Shown: in pieces, positions 1 to 5,207 of the stretch
How positions within the stretch are numbered: position 1 is the first letter of the stretch
How the letters are laid out: every line of letters starts with the position of its first letter
Assembly (NCBI GenBank): GCA_051657745.1
Contig: JBOFLG010000219.1
Coordinates: 1-15,438, forward strand
DNA from: JBOFLG01 sp051657745
GTDB lineage: Bacteria; Actinomycetota; Actinomycetes; Actinomycetales; Dermatophilaceae
DNA: 15,438 nt
Direction: 5' to 3'
The notes under the pieces: generated by a model
Told to the model about the DNA's origin: nothing
Databases searched by the model: none
What the model saw: only the letters and a program-made list of their open reading frames with translations
Position numbers and translations under genes: made by a program

Positions 1-36
1 GGCGCCGGGGGGTCGATCGGCGCCGGGGGGTCGATC
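1..36. repeat. Two 18-bp direct repeats in lipoprotein tail
   Basis: Two identical 18-bp units (GGCGCCGGGGGGTCGATC) lie at 1-18 and 19-36 and may continue beyond the window. In the minus-strand reading frame each encodes a Pro-Ile-Asp-Pro-Pro-Ala hexapeptide, so copy-number change would not shift the frame. Confidence 0.8.
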
Positions 37-953
37 GGCGTCGTGGGGGTGGGGGTCGGGGTGGGGGTGGGGGTGGTGACGGGTTTCCGAGTCGGGGTGG
101 GGACGGGTTGCTGGGTGGGTGTGGTGAAGGGTTTCCGAGTCGGGGTGGTGAAGGGTTTCCGAGTCGGGGTGGTGAAGGGTTTCTGGATGGCGGGCGTCGG
201 CGAACTCGTGGTGCCTCGCGCCGTAGGTGTCGCCGTGGGACGCAGAGTTGGCGGTACCGTCACGCTCGGGCAGGCTCTGGCGGTCAGCGCCTGCGCGTCG
301 GCAACGAGGTCGCGCGCGACGATCACCGCATCGGTGGCGGACTCCCCCGCGCGGGCGATCTGCTCGGTGGCTCCGGTGAGGGTCGTCCGTGCGTCGCTGA
401 TCGCAGCGGCCTCGGCTGGCGCGATGGCTCGTGATCCCGCAGCCGCGGCTGCGGCCAGCCGGGCGAGGGTGCGTTGTCCTCGTTCGCGAAGAGTCGAGCG
501 GGCCTGGTTCTGCGCGCGAACCACGTCCGCCAGCGATGTCGTGCGTGCCGCATTGGACCGAGCTGAGGCCAGCGACCCCGCAACGGCAGTGCACGACTTC
601 CGCGCACCGAAGGCGCGCCCACGCAGTGCGTCGAAATTGGCGCGGGTGTCCGCCAGTGCGTCGGCCAGCGCGGGCAGAGACTCACGCGAACTCGGCGCCT
701 GGGACAGGTCGCGGAGGTTGCGAGCGAGTTCGTCGAGCTCCTGGCTGACAGCCACCGATGTCGACGTGGTGAGGGCGGCGCTCGTCGACCAACTCAGGGT
801 GGAGGTGGCGTTCACGGTGGGGGATGCGAGGGATACCCAGCGTCCGTCGATCGGGTCACCGTTGCTCGTGGACGAACAGCCGGTGAGCGATGCCGCCGCT
901 ACCGCAGCCGCGATGGCTGTGGCAGCAATGCGCCACACGTCGGTACTGGTCAC
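1..953 (-). CDS. Putative lipoprotein with C-terminal Pro/Thr repeat tail (partial, 3' end outside window)
   Basis: Function unknown. Read on the minus strand from the GTG at 951-953, a frame stays open for 317 codons to the window edge, so the stop lies outside. An AGAGAGG-type ribosome binding site sits just upstream. The N-terminus has a short hydrophobic stretch ending in a lipobox (Leu-Thr-Gly-Cys, Cys about residue 26), so I infer a lipid-anchored protein on the outer face of the membrane. Residues about 70-225 are Ala/Arg-rich and probably helical, with two conserved cysteines (Lys-Ser-Cys, and Cys near residue 227). After that comes a low-complexity tail of Thr-Pro-Thr and Arg-Lys-Pro-Phe-Thr-Thr-Pro units ending in repeated Pro-Ile-Asp-Pro-Pro-Ala. 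By hand alignment, about two thirds of the 155 residues before the tail match the protein encoded at 1162-1836. The tail may span the cell wall. I recognise no named family. Confidence 0.78.
   Translation of the reverse strand, partial: MTSTDVWRIAATAIAAAVAAASLTGCSSTSNGDPIDGRWVSLASPTVNATSTLSWSTSAALTTSTSVAVSQELDELARNLRDLSQAPSSRESLPALADALADTRANFDALRGRAFGARKSCTAVAGSLASARSNAARTTSLADVVRAQNQARSTLRERGQRTLARLAAAAAAGSRAIAPAEAAAISDARTTLTGATEQIARAGESATDAVIVARDLVADAQALTARACPSVTVPPTLRPTATPTARGTTSSPTPAIQKPFTTPTRKPFTTPTRKPFTTPTQQPVPTPTRKPVTTPTPTPTPTPTTPIDPPAPIDPPA
43..77 (+). repeat. G-rich hexanucleotide tract with G-quadruplex potential
   Basis: The plus strand carries about six runs of four or five guanines separated by single T, C or TG spacers, mostly GTGGGG units. 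In the minus-strand gene this encodes a (Thr-Pro)n stretch. Runs of at least four G with one-base loops fit the classical quadruplex pattern. The G-rich strand is the template strand of the lipoprotein gene. Confidence 0.7.
73..186. repeat. 24-bp tandem repeat, about 4.75 copies, inside lipoprotein gene
   Basis: Units start at 73, 97, 121, 145 and 169. The 121-144 and 145-168 copies are identical, 73-96 differs by one base, 97-120 is diverged and the last copy is incomplete. The period is a multiple of three and encodes an octapeptide with Lys-Pro-(Phe/Val)-Thr-Thr-Pro-Thr-Arg character, extending the Pro/Thr stalk of the lipoprotein. Confidence 0.85.
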
Positions 954-1161
954 CGGCTGCCTCTCTCCGGCCGCCGTCGCGGACCGCTCATCTCCGGCTG
1001 TCTGGGCCGCCGACCACCCACACCATGGTCAGCGGATCATGTCACGCGCCGCGCCGCAACGGTGCCACGGATTTCGGGGCACATGGCCACGGTGTGGTGC
1101 GTGCCACGCGGGGTGCAGATGACGCGCTGGCTGTCATCGACATCCTGCCGTTCCGGGGACG

Positions 1162-1836
1162 TCAGCAGGCCTTGACCGCGACGCCTTCAGCAGTGGCGAC
1201 GAGGTCGCGGACGGCGGCCACAGCATCGGCCGCGGCTTCGCCGCTGCGGGCGATTTGGTCGGCGGCGCCGGCGAGCGTCGTGCGGGCATCGGCGACTGCT
1301 GCGCTCTCCGCCGGTGCCGGGGTGCGTGACCCGCCGGATGCCGCAGCGACGAGCCGCTCGACCGTGGCCGAGCCGCGGGACCGAAGTGCCGAACGGGTGG
1401 CGTTTCTGGCTCGGATGGTCGCGGCCGCCGAGGTCGTCCGCGCGGCGTTGGACCTGGCCGACGACAGCGCTTCAGCCACTGCGGCACAGGACTTTTCGGC
1501 ACCATAGGCCCGCTCGCGGAGAACCTTGACGCCAGCTCGAGTGTCGGCCATCGCGTCGGTCATGGCGGGCAGCGCCTCGCGCGAGCTCGGGGCCTGGGTG
1601 AGGTCGCGAAGGTTACGGGACAACTCATCGAGCTCGCGGCCGACGGCGGGCGGTACCGATTCGGTCGGTGCGGCGCTCGCGGTCGCACTCGGCGTGGAGG
1701 ACGAGCTCACCGTGGGAGCCGCAATCGCCGACCAGCGCCCATCCAGGTCGGGGCGGTCGCTGCGGGTCGAGCAGGCGGTGAGTGCGAGGACACCGGCCAC
1801 CACCGCCACTGCGGGTGATCGGTAGCGATGGGTCAC
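1162..1836 (-). CDS. Putative lipoprotein, paralog of the gene at 1-953
   Basis: 224 residues, function unknown. I chose the GTG at 1834-1836 because a GGAGGAG ribosome binding site lies 7 bases upstream (1844-1850) and because the start lines up with that of the neighbouring paralog. An in-frame ATG at 1861-1863 would add nine residues but lacks such a site. Residues 1-22 form a signal sequence ending in the lipobox Leu-Thr-Ala-Cys, predicting lipidation. A Ser/Thr/Ala/Pro linker (about 40-65) follows, then an Ala/Arg-rich helical region with conserved Glu-Leu-Asp-Glu-Leu and Ser-Ala-Arg-Ser-Asn-Ala-Ala-Arg-Thr-Thr blocks shared with the paralog, and a final Lys-Ala-Cys where the paralog continues into its repeat tail. 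Same strand and 208 bp upstream of the paralog, so the pair most likely arose by tandem duplication and may be co-transcribed. Confidence 0.82.
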   Translation of the reverse strand: MTHRYRSPAVAVVAGVLALTACSTRSDRPDLDGRWSAIAAPTVSSSSTPSATASAAPTESVPPAVGRELDELSRNLRDLTQAPSSREALPAMTDAMADTRAGVKVLRERAYGAEKSCAAVAEALSSARSNAARTTSAAATIRARNATRSALRSRGSATVERLVAAASGGSRTPAPAESAAVADARTTLAGAADQIARSGEAAADAVAAVRDLVATAEGVAVKAC

Positions 1837-1843
1837 CGTGCCG

Positions 1844-1850
1844 CTCCTCC
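1844..1850 (-). promoter_or_regulatory. Ribosome binding site of the complete lipoprotein gene
   Basis: GGAGGAG on the minus strand, 7 bases before the GTG at 1834-1836. It decides the GTG start over the more upstream in-frame ATG. Confidence 0.6.
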
Positions 1851-2024
1851 CAGGTCTGGGCAACGGATCATCCCATTCGGCCTGCAGGGGCCACAGCCCG
1901 TCGATAGGATGAATTTCTGATCATGCCACGTGCAGGGCGGGTCGGGCCGGTTTGGGTGGGTGCCCGCCGGTACAGCGCCGAGGTCGCGGACCCGGCGGCG
2001 GTGGCAAGCAGGGACGGAGTGTCA

Positions 2025-2861
2025 ATGTCATCCTCGACAAGGCTGCGCCGGGCAGTGAGCGCGGTGCGCCCCGTCATGCGGCGCGGCCGTCGGATGGAAC
2101 CGGGGTACTTGGTGGTCGGCACCAAACGGGGTGGTTCGACCTCGCTCGCCGACTGGATCTCCCGGCATCCAGAAGTGGCTCCGTGCTTGTCGTCCAAGGG
2201 AACTCACTACTTCGACGTCAACTGGCGCCGAGGTGAGGCGTGGTTCCGGTCTGCGTTTCCAAAGCCCGCGCCGGGCCGGGCGATCACCGGGGAGGCGAGT
2301 CCGTACTACATGTTTCACCCGCTGGCTCCTGAGCGGATCGCGGCGACCCTGCCCGACGTCAAACTCGTTGTCTGCCTGCGTGATCCAGTCGCGCGGGCCT
2401 GGTCGCACCACGCCTACGAGGTGGCCCACGGCCGTGAGCACCTCGGTTTCGAGGACGCATTGGATGCCGAGGCGGCACGGCTGCACGGCGAGGAAGAGCG
2501 GTTGCGCGAGCAGCCCGGGTACGACAGCCAGCACTGGCGCTTCCATGCGTATCAGCGGCGCGGCCACTACGCCGACCAGATCCTCGAGCTGCATCGGGCC
2601 GTGGGCCCCGACCGGGTGCTCGTCGTGCAAAGCGAGCGGCTGTTCGCCGACCCGCAGGGCGAGCTCGCCGCGGTCTGGCGCTTTCTCGGCCTCGCGCCAT
2701 TCGTGCCCAGCGAGGTGCGCCCGCAGAATGCGAACGCGCCCTACGGCTCGATGCCCGAGCACCTCGTCGCCCGGCTGCAGGCGTACTACCGGCCCCACAA
2801 CGACCGACTTGCTGCCGTGCCCGGCGTCGACGTGCGATGGCCCGGAGTGGCTAGCACCTGA
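2025..2861 (+). CDS. PAPS-dependent sulfotransferase, carbohydrate (heparan/NDST-like) type
   Basis: Predicted to transfer a sulfuryl group from PAPS to a glycan hydroxyl or amine. With the ATG at 2025 it has 278 residues. The 5'-phosphosulfate loop is at about residues 29-45 (Val-Gly-Thr-Lys-Arg-Gly-Gly-Ser-Thr-Ser-Leu), with the Lys that family members use. A Lys-Gly-Thr-His-Tyr-Phe-Asp segment follows (58-64), then Thr-Gly-Glu-Ala-Ser-Pro-Tyr-Tyr (88-95) and the 3'-phosphate site Leu-Arg-Asp-Pro-Val-Ala-Arg-Ala-Trp-Ser (118-127). This order is typical of the Sulfotransfer_1 group acting on polysaccharides. No signal peptide or membrane segment is seen, so it should be cytoplasmic. The 2025 start has GGAG five bases upstream. 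An in-frame ATG at 1923 would add 34 residues outside the domain, and a TAGGAT box at 1905-1910 leaves that start possible. It is the first gene of a plus-strand run, 52 bp before the Wzz-like gene. Confidence 0.88.
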   Translation: MSSSTRLRRAVSAVRPVMRRGRRMEPGYLVVGTKRGGSTSLADWISRHPEVAPCLSSKGTHYFDVNWRRGEAWFRSAFPKPAPGRAITGEASPYYMFHPLAPERIAATLPDVKLVVCLRDPVARAWSHHAYEVAHGREHLGFEDALDAEAARLHGEEERLREQPGYDSQHWRFHAYQRRGHYADQILELHRAVGPDRVLVVQSERLFADPQGELAAVWRFLGLAPFVPSEVRPQNANAPYGSMPEHLVARLQAYYRPHNDRLAAVPGVDVRWPGVAST

Positions 2862-2913
2862 GCACGGTCCGTCGCCCTTCATCCACCCATCACCCACGAT
2901 CGGGAGCACCGAC

Positions 2914-4323
2914 ATGGAGATCATCGACTACCTCCGCATCCTCCGGAGCAGAAGGCGGGTCCTTGTGCTCGTCCCACTTGTCGCGGTGCTGGTGGCCGTG
3001 ACGTGGGCCGCGGTGTCACCTCGTGCGCACACCGCGGTTGCCACGGTCAACGGCACCGCCTTGGTCGGCACGGCTACCAGCCAGTTCACCGGTCCGCAGG
3101 GGGTCGGCCAGTTCGCGGCAGCATTTGCTGCCGCGGCCACTGGCCCGGCGGTGGTGAACGCGGTCAGCGATCGCACCTCGGTGCCGGTGGGTGACATCGT
3201 CGACGGACTAGAGGTCACCCAGGTGGGCGAGAGCCCCTCGATGCGGGTGGCGTACGAGAACGGCGAGCGCAGCACAGTCGAGCCGGTGCTGTCGGCCGTC
3301 GTGCGCGAGACGCTGATCAGTCTGTTCCAACCCCGGGCCGACCAGGCCGCCCGGGACCGCGCCACCGCAGTCGAGCAGGTGGCCGCCGCGAACGCCGAGG
3401 CCAAGGCGCTGGGCGACAAGGTGGGCGCGGCCAGCCCGCGGGACGTCTACGAGGCATTGGTCGGCAGGATCTCCTCGCTCGAGCAACTGCAGGCCAGCCT
3501 GCGCGCCAACGGTGATGCGGTGGCGGCGGCCGCGCTGGATGCCCCGCTCAAGGCGGCCCGGGACAAGGCCAACGGGTACGGTCCGGTCCTCGCCGAGTAC
3601 GCCACCGTTGAAGCCACGCAGCGGGCGGCCGCCGAGGCGCTCGCCGCCGCTCAGGAGCAGTCCCGGCTGGCGACCGGTCAGCTCGCCGCGACATCCTCGA
3701 ATCGGGTGGTCTTCATCTCGGGTGTCTCTACCCCGACGATCCTCAGCGAGGTCTCATCGCTCATCCTCCCGGTGCTCGGCGCTGGCATCTTCGCCTCGCT
3801 GGTTGCGATCCTCGTGCTCGAGCTCGTGGCTCGTGGAATTCTCCAGCGGCGCCTCGGTCTGGATTCGGTCGTGGATGATGCCAGCGCTGGTGAGAGTTCT
3901 GCGGATGCCGAACCGTCGGTACAGGAGGTGACGTCGAGCGGCGATGCGCCTGCCGGTGACACGGTCGGCGAGTCCGAGTCCGAGTCCGAGTCCGAGTCCG
4001 AGTCCGAGCCTGAGTTCGAGCCTGAGTTCGAGCCGTCGGCGACGCCGGCCCGCGCAGCATCGTCGATCCTTCCGGCGACGCCGGCCCGCGCGAACGGGCC
4101 AGCTCGCTCGACCGCACCGGCTCGACCTACGCCCGCAGGTCAGCCGCCTCGTCCGGCAGGACCACGACAGGCCGAGCCGGCGACCGACGACCCCCCGGAA
4201 GAGCGGCGTGGGCGGGACCGCGAGCCGGTGGCCGCCGCACCTCGTGCCGCGTCGGGCCCGCCGGCCTTCGTCGTGCGGCACACGCCTGGCACCACACCGA
4301 CTCGGCCTCCGGGCCGTGGCTGA
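2914..4323 (+). CDS. Wzz-like polysaccharide chain-length/co-polymerase protein with long acidic and Pro/Ala tail
   Basis: 469 residues. The ATG at 2914 has GGGAG seven bases upstream. The N-terminus (Met-Glu-Ile-Ile-Asp-Tyr-Leu-Arg) followed by a membrane segment at about 15-35, a mostly helical extracytoplasmic region with coiled-coil-like Ala/Glu/Gln stretches (about 145-265) and a second membrane segment at about 281-306 is the layout of Wzz/polysaccharide co-polymerases. No Walker motif follows, so this is not a fused tyrosine kinase. Residues 307-469 form a predicted cytoplasmic, disordered tail: an acidic (Ser-Glu)n run turning into Glu-Pro-Glu-Phe repeats, then Pro/Ala/Arg-rich sequence with repeated Ala-Thr-Pro-Ala-Arg-Ala. 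Such a tail is unusual for the family. The gene lies between two sulfotransferases, with the next start 6 bp after its stop. The assignment rests on topology and context because sequence identity in this family is low. Confidence 0.75.
   Translation: MEIIDYLRILRSRRRVLVLVPLVAVLVAVTWAAVSPRAHTAVATVNGTALVGTATSQFTGPQGVGQFAAAFAAAATGPAVVNAVSDRTSVPVGDIVDGLEVTQVGESPSMRVAYENGERSTVEPVLSAVVRETLISLFQPRADQAARDRATAVEQVAAANAEAKALGDKVGAASPRDVYEALVGRISSLEQLQASLRANGDAVAAAALDAPLKAARDKANGYGPVLAEYATVEATQRAAAEALAAAQEQSRLATGQLAATSSNRVVFISGVSTPTILSEVSSLILPVLGAGIFASLVAILVLELVARGILQRRLGLDSVVDDASAGESSADAEPSVQEVTSSGDAPAGDTVGESESESESESESEPEFEPEFEPSATPARAASSILPATPARANGPARSTAPARPTPAGQPPRPAGPRQAEPATDDPPEERRGRDREPVAAAPRAASGPPAFVVRHTPGTTPTRPPGRG
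3970..4032. repeat. Hexanucleotide repeat encoding (Glu-Ser)6 then Glu-Pro/Glu-Phe
   Basis: Six perfect GAGTCC units run from 3970 to 4005, followed by alternating GAGCCT and GAGTTC units to about 4032. The period is in frame, so slippage would change the length of the acidic tail of the Wzz-like protein without a frameshift. Confidence 0.85.
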
Positions 4324-4329
4324 CTCGCC

Positions 4330-5205
4330 ATGACGACGTCCACATCCGAGCCGGCCACGGTGGCCGGGGCGGCATCCGCGTGCGATGCGGCTTCCCCCGC
4401 TGAGTCGGCCACGGTGGCCGGGTCGGCATCCGCGAATGACCCGGTCGCTGGCCGGCCGATCTTCATCGTTGGCTGCCAACGGTCGGGCACCACGATGCTC
4501 CGGCTGATGCTCGACTCGCACCCGCGGATCAGCTGCGGCCCCGAGACCCGCTTCCTCGAGGGTTTCGAACCGATCCTTACCGACGACTGGAAACGACTCT
4601 CGCAGTACGGGTTCTCCGAGGACGAATGGGTGCTTCGGATCCGTGGCTTCTTCGAGGGCGTGCAAGCCGACTATGCGCGGTCCCGGGGCAAACAGCGGTG
4701 GGCAGACAAAACGCCGCGCTACGCCCTGAGTTTGCCGCTGGTGCTCCGAATCTTCCCGGACGCCCAGATCGTGCACGTCATCCGCGACCCACGTGATGTG
4801 GCGGTCTCGCATCGCAAGCGGTTCGGGTACTGGTCGTGCCTGAAGTCGACCGTCAAGTGGCCGAAGTACGTCGGCACCGCGCGCCACGCCGCGCGCGGGC
4901 TGTCGGCAGCCACCTACCGAGAGGTCCGCTACGAGCGTCTCGTCGCCGACCCTGGGGCCACGCTGAGCGACCTTCTCGACTGGCTCGGCGAGCCGTGGGA
5001 CCCCGCAGTCCTGGAGTTCGACAAGGCAGGTCACGACGTCCCGGCTCGCTATCACGCCCAACTCGCCGCACGGCAGGCCAGCGCTGGCACCGACCGGGCG
5101 GTGTATGCGTCCAGGGTGGGCACGTACCGGCGTGAGCTCGACCCGCTGGTGCGCCTTCTGGTCTGGGCGAACAGCCGCCGCCTCCAGCGCGAACTCGGGT
5201 ACTGA
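4330..5205 (+). CDS. Sulfotransferase family protein (Sulfotransfer_3-like)
   Basis: 291 residues, predicted to be a cytoplasmic PAPS-dependent sulfotransferase distinct from the one at 2025-2861. Residues 1-42 are a low-complexity Ala/Ser/Thr leader containing an internal repeat. The 5'-phosphosulfate loop is at about 45-57 (Ile-Val-Gly-Cys-Gln-Arg-Ser-Gly-Thr-Thr), the Ala-Asp-Lys-Thr-Pro-Arg-Tyr block at 125-131 matches the conserved Lys-Thr-Pro of this group, and the 3'-phosphate site is at 151-160 (Ile-Arg-Asp-Pro-Arg-Asp-Val-Ala-Val-Ser). A Tyr-Glu-Arg-Leu-Val-Ala-Asp-Pro segment follows, as in many bacterial members. The Arg-Ser-Gly-Thr-Thr signature suggests the broad group acting on glycans, lipids or protein tyrosine; the acceptor cannot be told from sequence. 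It starts 6 bp after the Wzz-like stop with only a weak ribosome binding site, suggesting translational coupling, and ends 2 bp before the Wzy-like start. Confidence 0.88.
   Translation: MTTSTSEPATVAGAASACDAASPAESATVAGSASANDPVAGRPIFIVGCQRSGTTMLRLMLDSHPRISCGPETRFLEGFEPILTDDWKRLSQYGFSEDEWVLRIRGFFEGVQADYARSRGKQRWADKTPRYALSLPLVLRIFPDAQIVHVIRDPRDVAVSHRKRFGYWSCLKSTVKWPKYVGTARHAARGLSAATYREVRYERLVADPGATLSDLLDWLGEPWDPAVLEFDKAGHDVPARYHAQLAARQASAGTDRAVYASRVGTYRRELDPLVRLLVWANSRRLQRELGY
4348..4434. repeat. Pair of 33-bp direct repeats at the 5' end of the second sulfotransferase gene
   Basis: Copies lie at 4348-4380 and 4402-4434 with two mismatches, offset by 54 bp (18 codons), so both are read in the same frame as Glu-(Pro/Ser)-Ala-Thr-Val-Ala-Gly-(Ala/Ser)-Ala-Ser-Ala. 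Each contains the near-palindrome GGCCACGGTGGCC, which could fold in the mRNA just after the start codon. Confidence 0.8.
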
Positions 5206-5207
5206 CC

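Noticed and set aside
73..186. Tandem 24-bp repeats considered as a CRISPR array
   Set aside because: Units are directly adjacent with no spacers, are in frame with a coding region and encode a peptide repeat; no cas genes nearby.
43..1122. Long plus-strand open frame of 359 codons over the left lipoprotein gene
   Set aside because: It is antisense to the minus-strand lipoprotein frame, which has a signal peptide, lipobox, ribosome binding site and a close paralog next door. The plus-strand protein shows no domain.
954..1161. Gap between the two lipoprotein genes considered for a small gene or terminator
   Set aside because: I found no convincing start with a ribosome binding site, no clear -10/-35 pair and only imperfect inverted repeats.
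2131..2913. Upstream extension of the Wzz-like frame
   Set aside because: Overlaps the first sulfotransferase in a different frame with no domain similarity. The ATG at 2914 has a good ribosome binding site and starts with the typical short cytoplasmic N-terminus.
3754..5061. 435-codon minus-strand frame across the Wzz-like and second sulfotransferase genes
   Set aside because: Antisense of recognised genes, with repeats mirroring the GAGTCC tract and no domain.
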